Source: Siphonodentalium dalli (lineage: Eukaryota; Mollusca; Scaphopoda; Gadilida; Siphonodentaliidae). Taken from it: 64,000 nucleotides of DNA. A program made the translations under genes and the position numbers. The stretch is taken from assembly GCA_032622095.1 (NCBI GenBank), contig CP136069.1, forward strand, positions 7,518,036-7,582,035. Reading direction: 5' to 3'. The notes under the pieces were generated by a model. That model was given only the letters and a program-made list of their open reading frames with translations, ran no database searches and had not been told where the DNA came from. Below, in pieces: positions 22,401 to 34,800 of the stretch; the first letter of the stretch is position 1; every line of letters begins with the position of its first letter.

Positions 22401-24519
22401 TAGAGGTGTAACGATACGCTCAGGCCACGATACGATACGTATCGCGATACTAGGATTACGATACGAATCGCGATACATGCATGTTATATATATATAATTA
22501 GTACTAGCAGTGAGGGGGTCCTCATTAAGACATTAACTTGTAGCTCTATGTCACACTAGTGACACTATTGACAGTTTGACACAAATACAATATGTTCCAT
22601 ATAAAATTGGGTTAATGAGACTAAACGAGTCATTATGAGTGTGATATAAGTTATTGAGAACCCTCGTTCATAGGACGTCTGCCGGCTTCCGGAGATCATA
22701 TTGTACTTATCAAATCGTACTGTATCCATAAATCTCCAATATAATTTATGCCATGTTTGAGACTTTGAGTAACTTCTACAACAAACAAAGAAGCTATCTT
22801 ATATTTCCATGATCAACTTTCACAAATAACCAAAACAAGTCAAGAGATATTGCATGAAAAGAGTCAAAATAACTAAACTTTTAACAATGTCAACATCCGA
22901 ACATCTGGAACATCCTGGGACCTGGTAAGTTGTAACTGGTTACATCCATAACATGCTTGGATATCCCGGTGATGTCGCCGAAGGTGCGTATTCATGTTGG
23001 TTGTATTGCCGTTGTAACTTGTATTTCATTTCAGTTTTACAGATTTTGCATACCGTTCTATCTTTATGTATTGTCGGGTATTATGTTCATCGTACGTCGC
23101 CGGAAACCCAAAATGCTCCCACACTTTTGACTTGAAATTGTTTATTGGCGTAGGGGCCACAATATCGGGCTCTTTTAAGTCTTTATGTGACATTTCAATT
23201 CTCCAACTCTTCAAAAATAAATTCTATCATCAACAAATTTGTCCTTGACATTAGATCAATTTAGTTCAGTTTACATGAATATTTTAACGTCCATCAGTGA
23301 CCAATTTTCAGTTTTCATGTGCGACCATAATGCGACTACAGAGTGTGCTACCCGGCTGGACAAAACAAGTGTCCATTGTCACAGCGGTGTATTTGCCGTT
23401 CGACTGCGGTGTCAGAGTTTGTAACTGCAGTTGAGCACCGCAGCCGAACGACAAGTACACTGCGGCCAAACGGCAAGTTCACTGCGGCCGAAAGGCAACT
23501 ACCCTCACGGTCGAATGGCATGTACACCGTGGTTAGATTTCTGGTTTGTATTGTCTTTTTTCGGTTTGATGAAAGTACACCGTGGCAAATACTCCATGCC
23601 GAATGGCAATTACACCGCGGCCCAACTGTAGTTAGCCGGTGGAGCCGCGGTGTAGTTGCATTTCAGCCGCGGTGGCAATGCTAACGGCACCGCAGTTAAG
23701 TGGACACTTGTTTTGTCCAGAAGGGTATGTAATTATATTTTTGGGGCTCATGTCGCTCGTTTATATGATCGACAAGATATTTATATCATGTACCATATCA
23801 TATAACCATATGCGCCTTTCCGTGCGCGAATAAATTTGGTATACCAGTAATGTAATAGACGGACCACGTGTACCGTTACCTAGCATTTTCTGAAACGTAT
23901 AATGTACGTTTGTGGATTTAGAGTTATCCTTCATGCTTCGGAACTGGGATTTTAGCGAATAGCCAGTGAAGAACAACGTTTTTTTGATAATGTTCTGTGT
24001 ATATGGTATGAATACTAATATCGTATTAGTATATGCGTCGTGTTTATTTCCAGTACTGTTTATATTCACAGCTAGTACCTAATGCATTAATATACTTTTT
24101 CTGTCAACCTATCGGGCGTAATAATACACGCGGACTGTTAAAGTTAGTAGAAGTCACGGGAATTTCATAAAGATCTTCAATGTAATAAGCCTTACACTCA
24201 GTTAATACCACGAACATATTGGATGAAAATATTTTATTGCCAACGTTTACAGTTACAACGGACCTTCTACCTCACCCTAAATGACAACCGGCATGCTAGT
24301 TGTCAGTAATTACGCACTTGTTAATGACAAAGTAGTATCTGTTTGACGCTAAGCGACGTCACAGAAGAACGGAGTATACCAAAAGCGACCAACATGCTGC
24401 CACAAAAAAACGAAGTATAGTATCGGGAGGATCGATACTCGGGTCTCCGTATCGATGCATCGTATCGGCGCGCAGCGTATCGCGATACATCGATGCATCG
24501 GTGAATCGTTACACCACTA
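22401..24519. mobile_element. hAT-like element, 2.1 kb, 8-bp TSD
   Basis: Starts TAGAGGTGTAACGATACG and ends CGTTACACCACTA, flanked by an exact 8-bp duplication CTTTTAAT (22393-22400, 24520-24527). Subterminal ATCGCGATAC repeats are at both ends. 8-bp TSDs and TAGRGGTG-type ends are typical of hAT elements. No transposase ORF, so non-autonomous. A mariner-like MITE is nested at 23351-23725. Confidence 0.85.
23351..23725. mobile_element. mariner-like MITE nested in the hAT-like element
   Basis: CCCGGCTGGACAAAACAAGT to ACTTGTTTTGTCCAGAAGGG, with TA on both sides. Second copy of the 20135-20493 family. Confidence 0.85.
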
Positions 24520-24527
24520 CTTTTAAT

Positions 24528-25112
24528 TCATAAAATTTTCTTTGAAAGACAACAGTTTACTGACAGAATTTATTTAATCGTCTGCGCCTGTGAGCGCTCC
24601 ATTCTTAACTCCTCGACCTGTGACCTCTGGGGCCAACTACTAGTAAGTGCGCGCATGCGTAATAGATTAAGAAATCTGGGATTTATTTAAGCCACACCAA
24701 ACTTATTTCGCAGTTTCATTGTTCCAGACCACATAGGAACAGGCTGATTAGATGCGATATTTGTTACACGATATTTGTCGCAGACCCTTGCGACGTAAGA
24801 TCTGTGCGCACACACGGTACGATTTTAGTCTTGCAACTTCTGTTTTTATCCGCATCGTACGATCTGGTTGATTACATTCTCGTGAATGCAATGGGTTACC
24901 GTATTATTAACGTGGTATATAGGCTATAGGTATTGGTCTATATTTGTATTTATTGCAGATATTAAATACTAATTTCTAGTGCTGAAACGGATATCCGAAA
25001 ATTAGGAGTCGATTATTTAGGACATTATTGTATGGTACACACTCCAATACCAATATTTGACACCTTTTCTCGCCTGTTGTTGGCCTGAAATCCAGTTATG
25101 ACAACCTGAATC
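24528..25112. other. non-coding; start of a segment repeated at 27427-27550
   Basis: 25005-25110 (tail of a foldback MITE plus acacactccaataccaatat) is near-identical to 27427-27545, so the two loci share a duplicated segment. No gene seen. Confidence 0.5.
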
Positions 25113-25313
25113 AGAAATTGACTCCTTAACTACAACAGAGTTATGGGTAATTTTTAAGGATTTAGTCAGAAAAATTGCTTGTTGCCATTCATCGGAAAGC
25201 TCTCATTGAGAGCTTTCCGATGAATGGCAGCAAGCCATATTTACGACTAAATCCTGAAAAATTACCCATAATTCTGTTGTAGTTAAGGAGTCAATTTTTT
25301 TAGGGCATTATTG
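25113..25313. mobile_element. foldback MITE (TACAGTAATGCCC family)
   Basis: Palindrome centred on GAAAGCTCTCATTGAGAGCTT near 25205. Confidence 0.8.
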
Positions 25314-26112
25314 TATCTCCTATATATTTTTTTTAAGTTTAACCAATGTAGGTAAGTGTAGCGAATTTTGAATGGGGTATTATATTAATTATCACTACAT
25401 GAATTATACATTAGGCAATAGCATACTTACCTATCTAGTAGGTCGGGAACTCTTTATAAGTTATACATCATCGTATCAGAATATATCATTTGTTTTATAC
25501 ATCATTGAAGAATATTTATCATTAGTCGTTGTGGTCTGTTTCGAGTGTAGATTCTTTCTGTGGAGATTATATCAGCCCACAATCCTTGACTCTCGCTGTA
25601 GTCAGCAATTGGCTGCGATATCGTCGGTTTGATTGGACCGCACCCAATGTTTATTGATGACGTATTTTGACAGCGGCACATTGTTTATATCGGACCACGT
25701 GGAATAATTATTGTTTACCAAATTCACTACATAAGTGGGTGTCTGATCAGGTAGCAAACTGTCAGGGTTAGCAATCCACACCTAGCACACTAGAATGACG
25801 GAGACAAAGTCAGAGTGATGCACTGGCAGGTCGACCAAGGCCTTTTGGTATGTCAAAGAAGGTTTTAGCTAAAAGAATAACGGCTTAAAATATATTCGTC
25901 ATAAATTTACCCACACAATAATTGTTGGTACAAAAATGAATGGATGACAAGAGCAAGAGGAGAGGGTCTGCAAAGCATATCAAAGAATGGGTATATAATG
26001 GGGTTAGGGTCCCAATCACTAGTAATATATATATAAACGAGGTGCATTGAATGCTCATGTTAGTTTTGTAACCAATTCATCGGCAAGTTCTCAAATTAGA
26101 ACATAACCCAAG
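25314..26112. other. non-coding, no gene recognised
   Basis: An 86-codon ORF (25372-25632) has no recognisable motif and AT-driven composition. I looked here for an EMC2 first exon and found none in the right phase. Confidence 0.4.
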
Positions 26113-26533
26113 CCTGGAAATATGGTGTCTCATTTTTTGCAGAATGAGGTCCCTAGAGGGTGAATTTAATGATGCTATCACATATGGCAGGCTAGCATCA
26201 CCAAATTTAACCTCTGTGAAACTCATTCTACTTAGGCTCCAAATCCTATGGGAGACCTAAGATCAGTTGGAAGATGTTTCACTCATTAGTCAGCTCGATT
26301 ATACATTTTATTTACATGTTCTGCAAATTGGGGGATATAGACACTGAACAGAAGGGAAAAAGCAACTAAAAACAATATTAATTTGAGACTATAGATACCT
26401 TCCAGAAGATGAGGCCAAAGCAGAATGAGATCCCCAGAGAGTGAATTTTGTGATGCTAGCCCGCTGTGTGGGGCAGCATACTAAATGTACCTCTGGGGAC
26501 CTTATTCTGCAAATGACAGGCACCATATTTGCC
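26113..26533. mobile_element. hAT-like foldback MITE copy
   Basis: CAAGCCTGGAAATATGGTGTC at the left and GACAGGCACCATATTTGCC at the right, with two GAATGAGGT foldbacks between (26138-26240, about 26420-26515). Confidence 0.7.
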
Positions 26534-26574
26534 ATATTGTCTTGAACAAAATGTTTTATTACCAACAACATTTT

Positions 26575-26790
26575 TACCCTGTGCCAATGCATTCTCTTAT
26601 ATATGCGAGTCGACCATAGGTCGCCTCGCATATATAAGAGAATGCATTGGCCTAACAATTTTTTACAATTTCAATAATTTGTTCTTGTATTCTTTAACAA
26701 TTTTATAATTTCACCCATACAGAGCCCCAGACAAACATGAGCAGACGACACTCTTCTATATGATTCTATATATGTGTGGGGCTCCCTGCA
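26575..26790. mobile_element. CCCTGTGCC hairpin element, right end truncated
   Basis: TA then CCCTGTGCC, a complete 69-nt hairpin (26583-26652), then the GAGCCCCAGAC...GTGTGGGGCTC internal foldback. It ends in ctgcagggtaatggatg without the second hairpin. Confidence 0.75.
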
Positions 26791-27000
26791 GGGTAATGGA
26801 TGTAGATTGTACACTCATTTACATGAACAAGGGTGTCCACACTTGTGTATCACAAGACATATATGACCCATACCTACCGGGTACCTACATGTACATAGTC
26901 ACACCTCTAATTACCATAACTGGAACAGTTGCCCACATTTATGTTACCAGAATATAGATGAGATAATGGAGAATAATGATACAAATACAAAATATGAAAT

Positions 27001-27216
27001 AAAGTAATGCTCTAATTAATCAACTTCTTAACCACAGCAGAATTATGGGTAATTTTTCAGGATTTAGTTGGAAATATGGCTTGTTGCCATTCATCGGAAA
27101 GCTCGCGGCGAGAGCTTTCCGATGAATGGCAACAAGCCATATTTCCGACTAAATCCTGAAAAGTTACCCATAATTCTGCTGTGGATAAGAAGTTGATTAA
27201 TATGGGCATTACTGTA
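27001..27216. mobile_element. foldback MITE (TACAGTAATGCCC family)
   Basis: Near-perfect arms about the centre GCTCGCGGCGAGAGC at about 27110. A half copy follows at 27343-27458. Confidence 0.85.
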
Positions 27217-27599
27217 TATATAAATGTATTACTACCTGTAATACAACTGTTTGACACATTTTCTCAAGAACAATTACCCACACATTAACAGAGTAGAGAT
27301 GATAAGAATAGTGGCAAACACAAACACCTTCAATTATATATCAGTGAGAGCTTTCCGATAAATGGCAACAAGCCATATTTCCGACTAAATCCTGAAAAGT
27401 GAAAGTTACCTATAATTCTACTGTGGTTTAGGAGTCGATTATTTAGGACATTACTGTATGGTAACTACACACTCCAATACCAATATTTGACACCTTTTCT
27501 CGCCTGTTGTTCGCCTGAAATCCAGGTATGACAACCTGAATCAGAAAGCTCCGGGACACTGACTAATTGATTATTGCAGACCAAAGTTTTCAAGGTTAT

Positions 27600-28345
27600 T
27601 ATACCCCCACTTTCGAAGAAAATGGGGGGTATACTGGATTGACTACGTCTGTCTGTCACACTTTCTCCCTCTGTGTGTCCGTCTGTCCGTCCGTCCGACC
27701 TCATAACTCGAACAACTATGAACCGATTTCAATAATTTTTTGTATGCAATCTCCTTAGGACCCCATGATGGTAATTGCGGTGCAGTGCGACTTTTTTTTT
27801 TTAAGTTACACCTTACTTTTCGACTTGCATGTATTTTGACTTAGAAAATTTTGTCCGACTTAATAACTTTAACAAATATGAACCGATTTCAATAATTTTT
27901 GGTATACATGCTTCTCACAACAGCCTCTCTACATGATGCGGCTCAGGGTTGGCTCGGACTGTTTTTCCTAACATTACACTTCATTTTCGACTTATTTTGA
28001 CTTAGAAAATTTTGGGATTTTTTTTTTGTGGATGCTTTTTTCCCTGGAGTCGTGTGCCTTCTTAGCAGAAGTTTGGTTTGACTGACGAAATACTCGACAA
28101 AAGCCATCTTAGATGTTAAGGTTGTATCTCATTTTCTACCCTTTTTTGGGTTTCTGCAATCATTCGAACAAATATGAACCAATTTGAATATTTTTTTCTG
28201 TACAAGCTTCTTGCGACACCATATCGATATTATTAATCCAAATTTTTCTTTAAAGTTAAAAATCTTTTTTGTTGGGTTTACGGATAATGCGGGTTGAATT
28301 TGCCACAGTGGGGGTATGCTAGCACGCGAGTGCACACCTCTTGTT
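27600..28345 (+). repeat. TATACCCCC-type dispersed repeat with (GTCC)n
   Basis: Starts ttatacccccactttcgaag, carries ctgtctgtccgtccgtccg and repeated aacaaatatgaaccgatttc blocks, and ends near gtgggggtatgctagcac. The inverted TACCCCC/GGGGGTA ends suggest a mobile repeat. I recall similar sequence from molluscan genomes but cannot verify this. Confidence 0.55.
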
Positions 28346-28416
28346 TTGTATTAGTATACATAATGATGGTAAATGGCACATAAACAAAACCCCATACTTA
28401 TAGCTATATAATTATT

Positions 28417-28432
28417 ATGGAAATGTATTACG
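28417..28432 (+). CDS. EMC2: candidate EMC2 exon 1 (uncertain)
   Basis: ATG GAA ATG TAT TAC G followed by the donor gtgagg. It ends in phase 1, as exon 2 requires (G joined to AT gives Asp), and would give the start MEMYYD. The position 300 bp before exon 2 fits. Against it, EMC2 proteins usually have Thr-Trp-Glu just before this junction, and no promoter is apparent. The true first exon may lie elsewhere. Confidence 0.3.
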
Positions 28433-28733
28433 GTGAGGCACATGTCTGGAAATTATTTATATATTTAGCAGTAAATGGGTTAAATAAATTAGAATTGGGA
28501 ACTGGAAGTTTCGGGACAGGAATAATTGGTCAGGTAGATTTGGCCAGGTGGATTTGGCCAGGTACTAGTAGATTCAGCCAGGTGGATTCAGCAAGTTCTT
28601 TTGATCTAATTAACGTAGTCAAGTTTCTGTGGGTGCAGTCTGATAATTGTCCAGACTCCGACTCCAAATAAGGCAATGTTTATACATGTACTTCCAGCAC
28701 TCAACAAGTTAAAACATTAAATCTTCTCCACAG

Positions 28734-28847
28734 ATGCGAGAAACTATTTGAAGAAATGTCGTGATGAACAGATACGGGATGGAGAGATGATTGTAAGACT
28801 ATGGGAGCAAGTTCTCATGGATCAAAGTCACAAGCTGGGTGATGAAC
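28734..28847 (+). CDS. EMC2: EMC2 exon 2
   Basis: tctccacag before and gtgagt after. Enters in phase 1 and leaves with one base. Encodes [12 protein letters not shown] and a [12 protein letters not shown] helix ending KLGDE, matching the family's REEN/KLGDE region. Confidence 0.93.
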
Positions 28848-31800
28848 GTGAGTAGAATTTCGCTTAAAGACCCACTTAATTTTCAAACCCCCCAGATCAC
28901 ATAATATAATATATATTCCATATTATATACCATTAGAAAGAGGAAGCTCCAAAACATTGTATTATCAACTTTCCCAGTGTAATAAACTGAACATGATGTT
29001 TTGTTGAGGTACCGACATGTTTTCTCTGTTTAAGTGTCATCTTGGCTATATTACAAATTTATTATTTTCAATGGAAGTGGAATAACTCTATATCTTAGTT
29101 TGAATCATGTTGCCGTCTGGGAGCAAAACGGGGGAAATGTTTCTATGATTTCAGCTATTTTCTATTACTCTATAGGCACCTTCTGAGATACACGGTGCCA
29201 AATGGTGATGAATTATTGTATTTTAAAGGGGTACTGTACGCCAAATGTTGTTGTTGGTTTCTATAGTCTCCGAGTCTGAGAATAAGGTAACACTTTTTTC
29301 ATTATTTGAAAGTCTGTTGACTACGAAGTAGTGTTACGGATGACAAATTTACCGGAATGCAAAAATACAAATTGTCGTTGTCGAGTAATTTTTGTACAGT
29401 TTTCAACCAAATGAATCAAATAAAAGTTATATTATAGGCATACTAGTCCCATATAATCATTTAAGTTATTGTATCGTCGCTAGTCAGTGAGTGGCTTGAG
29501 TGTTCTCCCCGTATCATCATAATATTTTAAGCGATCGTGTGTGCGATCGGTTTAACAAGCCAGTATCCCTCATTTACTTTATTTGATTACGCAAATTCGT
29601 AATTTAATTGACGCCATTTTATGGCTCCAGTCATAAATTCAATTTATATCAAATTATTAACTTTTAAATTATTAAATTTTAAGATAGCCTATTAACCTGA
29701 GCGTTTACAGAATACATCTTCGACTCAAATTTCTTATGTTTCTATATATTATCGATATTAGATCGTTGTTGTCACCGGAAATTTAATGAAAATGGCGTAC
29801 AGTACCGTACCCCTTTAATCATATCTTATGTCATAGATTGTTATTAACCCTTTCAGTGCCAAGTCCGATTTTTGTATCAACCCATATACCCTGTGCTAAT
29901 GCATTCTCTTATATATGCGAGTCGACCATAGGTCGCCTCGCATATATAAGAGAATGCATTGGCCTAACAAATTTTCATCATTTGTTATTATTTTTTACAA
30001 TTTTTTACAATTTTAATAATTTTTTCTTATATTCTTTAACAGACTTATTTTGTAGGTTTAGTGCCAGGGAATCTTACGTTTTTCATGGGCATCAAAATTA
30101 TTACTATGAATACTTGGTGATAGTTTTGATTTATAACATGCCCCTAAGGTTTTATCCATTTTGTTTTTAAATTTGCTATAGCATGCTTAAGCATACCGAA
30201 AAAAATTCAACCCAAAAAAAAAAAAATAACATTTTTTATTTTTTAGGGCCGATTTTACAGACCATAAATTAGGGCCGATGAGATCGGCCCCTGGCACTGA
30301 AAGGGTTAAAACCGTATATCAAGGCACTATAAAAAATAATCAGTGTCTCGAAAATTAATTGGGCCTTATTTTGTGATTCACTGTAAACATGTGCTCGGAC
30401 TAATTTTCAAATAATTATCCAATTTCCTATTCTTCCACTAAAATTATTATCCATTCAGCAAAGAAAAAATGATGATAAGGTAAGTGAATGCAAAAAATAT
30501 TTTTTGCTTCCAAAAAAATACATATTTTGCAGCAAATAATTTTAAGTTGCCTATTCTCATGGTAAACATGTGGTTCTGGTCAGATCAAGTGACGTCCCCT
30601 GATCCTTAAAGTCCCACTTTATTTTCGAACCCCCAGATCAGATATATAAAATCTATGCCAAATTGTATACCATTTGAAAGAGGAAGCTCCAAAACATTGT
30701 ATTATCAACTTAGGCCAAAACAAAAAACTTCTCTGTTTCCGATAACAATGGGATAATTTTCCAGACAGGCAGGCAGGCAGGGATTATTTTGTTGTTAAAC
30801 CTTTCAGCTGTAAGTGATATAATAGTGTAGTTACAGTCCCATGGAATATGGTACATCAATGTGCATTGAAAATGAGCCAAGCATTGGGTAAAAACATGCT
30901 GTCCCTTGAATTCATTCACTCTGCAGTATGATCTCTACAAATAACTGACTTATTTTTGCTTTCGGGATTGGGGAAAAAACAATAAATATTCACATTGACA
31001 CTGTAACAGGTAACTTTTGACTAGCCTTCTGGAGAAAATTGAAAAAAAAAATTGAGGCAGGCAAGAAAATCTCAGCCAGGCAGGGTATCGGAAACAAAGA
31101 GGTTTTTTTTTTGCCTTATCCAGTGTAATAAACTGTGAACGTGTTTTTGTTTAGTCACAAACGTGTTTTGGTCATCTATGTTTTATTAACCCTTTACCCA
31201 ACAGAAGGGCCCTGTGCCAATGCATTCTCTTATATATGCGAGTCGACCATAGGTCGCCTCGCATATATAAGAGAATGCATTGGCTTAACACATTAAAAAT
31301 TATAGAATTGTTAAAGAATGTAAGAAAAAATGGTAAAAAGTGTTCAAAAAAGATTTTTTTAGGCCAATGCATTCTCTTATATATGCGAGGCGACCTATGG
31401 TCGACTCGCATATATAAGAGAATGCATTGGCACAGGGCATAACTGTAACCATCACAATGTGGTCAATGAGCCGGTTCCAATGATATCCATATTTGTATGG
31501 TTCTATTGAGACAGACCGAAGATATTTTAGGCTGTTGAAGCTTTATTTGGGCGTTTTTGGCCGGTTTGTGTGTAAAGGGTTAAAATGTTTGTTATTTTCA
31601 ATGGAGGGAGAATAACTCTTTATCTTAAAGATTTCAAATTTATCTTTAGTTTGAATTCTGTTGCATTCTGGGAGCCAAAAGGGGGGAATCATTCTATGTT
31701 TTCAGCTGTTTTCTATATCTTTATGGGTATCTTCTGAGACACAGATGTTTCAAATGGTGATGAATTATAGTATTTTAATCATATTTTATGGCAGAGGTTG

Positions 31801-34800
31801 TAATTAGAACCGTATATAAAGTCACTATAAAAAAATAATCGGTGACTTGAAAATTACGTGGGCCTTTAACCCGTTGAGTGCCTGAAATCAATTAGTAATC
31901 CCACCACTTTGCCAAATCATGGTAAGATAGGTACCCTACATTGAAACAAGAATTGGACGACATCGCAAGTTTAGATAACATTAGATGAACTGCATGTTGT
32001 CTAAAGGAATTGCTACACTTTACATTATTAAAAACGTTCGGAACACTCTCGACAATGTTATACAATATAGCTTTGATCAGATTTGTTCCGCTTTATTTGA
32101 AAATCGCTGCCGACGCTGTTTGTCTCAGTTTGTCGCTTTATAATAGGCCCCGTTTCTAATGATTCGACTTCGGACGCATTTCGTAAAATGGCGGCGCCCA
32201 CGGAAAATAAAAAATTCATCGTTTTCTTTTAAATCTTCCATCAAAACAGGAATATTCACCTATGTCATGGCGTCACAAACCATGGTTAGCTAACAGAAAG
32301 GCTTTGTGTTTCGTTGGCAGTGATGCTGATGTCATATGACTACACGTGCGGAGCACCACTGTTTCCATCAGACCATTCCATGGTTAATCAGATGGTCATG
32401 CGACCGCAGCTGGAATGCTGTATGTTTAGAACAACAACATTGAACAACAATATTATGCATCTGGCTTGGGTGATGCAGACCGTTGCGTGCAGTGTGGAGA
32501 GCTGGGCGGTGAAATAAAAAGCTCACTAAGAGCACGTTATAAAACAGTTGCCCCAATTTGTAAGCCTTGTATCGAACCCGGACTTACTCCTGTGATTGCC
32601 AGACCATATATTTTATAATATTTGGCAACAAACATTTACTGTACATCAGCATCTTGTAGCATATGTTGGTATAGGATATTTTTTATTGAATTGGTATTGA
32701 ATATTTACTTTTTATTGTACTTTGTGATTTTAAATACAAATAAATACTATGCTATTCTATTTTATGCCTTGTGTCTTGCTGATCTCCTTCCAATATCATA
32801 ATATGAAGCTTCACAATTCAAATCACACCTGAGATGTGTATATACATGGGAAAGTGAGAACTTTTGGGAGATTTCCACAAAAAAAAAAAAAACTAACTAG
32901 CTCCTAAATGCAGCCACACATTATATAATATTTATTAAAAAAGTAACGTCCACGTACAGTACATGGATAAACCGATTATCTTGAATAGGACGCGTCCACA
33001 CACACACACAAGAGTGAAGGGGTATATATTTTGCAGGCCTGTGCAATGTGTGTGTTTGGGTCAGGGTGTGAAAAGTTTCAAGCTGTTGAAACACAATGAC
33101 AAATTCATTCATTTGTGAACATCCGTCTGTGTTTGCTTATGCATTGCTAGTCGATTGAATACCAAGAAGCAGTTTATTTGCCCGCAAGCCTTGAAATAGG
33201 GTGTCTGTCATTTGCAGAATGAGGTCCCCAGAGGGTGAATTTAGTGACGCTACCCCCGCATAGCGAGCTAGCATCACCAAATTCACCCTCTGGGAACCTC
33301 ATTCTGCTGAGGTGTAAGCAGAATGAGGTCCCCAGAGGGTGACTTTGGTGATGCTAGCCCGCTATGCGGGGTAGCATCACTAAATTCACCCTCTGGGGAC
33401 CTCATTCTGCAAATGACAGACACCCTATTTAAAGGCTTGTTTGCCCGTACAGTGTGGTCACTCGATTAGTATCAGCTGTATTCACTCACATCTGGACCAT
33501 TTTGGGGAGAATATATGTGCTGATGGTCAATTGAAAGATGTAAGGGGGCCACAAAATTTATTGGATAAAATCACTGTTTTGATATACTGATGCGTGTTCT
33601 TTTGGTGTTTCGACTTATTACACTGCTTTCGTGACATGGAAACCACTACAAGATAACTCGTAGTTGCAACCTGGGAAGGTTGTATACTACGAGATAACTC
33701 GTAGTGGCACTCAACATGTTAATTGTTTTTAGAGTTGCATGTACATGTATGATTCTTAGAGTGAAAATTCAACTGTGCCAACTTCGTATCTCAGCTATTG
33801 TAGATTATTTATGCTGGTATCATTCGTAACTAAGTGTACGAATGCTTTTAATTTTTTACAGTTTGGCTGGTTAATGAGCAAGTTTGTTTGGCAGCATTAG
33901 ATTGCAATGTTAGGCCGTAATTATATTAATGTTTGTTTACCCTGTGCCAATGCATTCTCTTATATATGCGAGTCGACCATAGGTCGCCTCGCATATATAA
34001 GAGAATGCATTGGCCTAACAATTTTAATAATTTTTTCTTTTATTCTTTAACAATTTTATAATTTAACCCATACAGAGCCCCAGACAAACATGAGCAGACT
34101 ACACTCTTCTATATGCTTCTATATATGTGTGGGGCTCCCTGCAGGGTAATGGATGTTTTTAATTTTATGTCCTAAAAATTGTAAAATTTATAATAAAAAA
34201 ATGATAAAAAATTGTTAGGCCAATGCATTCTCTTATATATGCGAGGCGACCTATGGTCGACTTGCATATATAAGAGAATGCATTGGCACAGGGTATCTCA
34301 GCTATTGTAGATTATTTATGCTGGTATCATTCGTAACTAAGTGTACAAACGTGTTTAATTTTTTACAGTTTGGCTGGTTAATGAGCAAGTTTGTTTGGCA
34401 GCATTAGATTGTCAACGGACAGACCTCGCAGAGGTAAGGTGTTAGCACATTTATATTGTGCATGAGGTCTTTTAGAATTTGGGCCCGTTAGCACAGACCT
34501 GGATTTGAAATTTAGACCCAAAAACTTCAAATCCTTGCATCTCGACAGATAATCCCCACAGATGCATGGTCATCTTGTTTAGGAGGTTAATTTGGCCATG
34601 GCATTTACCAATTAAAAATTTATGGGAATTCAAAGGCCTCTGTTGCAGCTATATTATCATATATCAGCGTATGAATGTATCATTAAAAATAAGTCACATT
34701 CAATTAAAATATTTATTACATGCTTGTTCCTAGAAGTACATTGTTGTTACTGTTCAATATTTACAAATCCGTTTGGAACGTACGTTCCATACACATTGAC

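Larger units (their letters stand above)
28864..30369 (+). mobile_element. TTAAAG(G)CCCACTTAATTTTC element, copy 1, with two nested insertions
   Basis: Starts TTAAAGACCCACTTAATTTTC and ends gaaaattaattgggcctta. It is split at tatTTTAAtc by the element 29227-29814 and again at gttaTTAA by 29848-30305. Copy 2 (30606-31869) preserves the uninterrupted sequence at both points. Confidence 0.8.
30606..31869 (+). mobile_element. TTAAAGKCCCACTT element, copy 2, with two nested insertions
   Basis: TTAAAGTCCCACTTTATTTTCG to gaaaattacgtgggcctttaa. Interrupted by a TAGGCCAAAAC element (30710-31122) and by a TTAA-flanked hairpin element (31190-31579). Confidence 0.8.

Noticed and set aside
22880-22928. 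ATGTCAACATCC... ending in a strong gtaagt donor as EMC2 exon 1
   Set aside because: It ends in phase 2, whereas exon 2 needs phase 1, and it lies inside the hAT-like element 22401-24519.
25793-25830. ATGACGGAGACAAAG... cag|gtcgac as EMC2 exon 1
   Set aside because: The ATG frame hits TGA after seven codons, and the frame compatible with exon 2 has a stop and no ATG.
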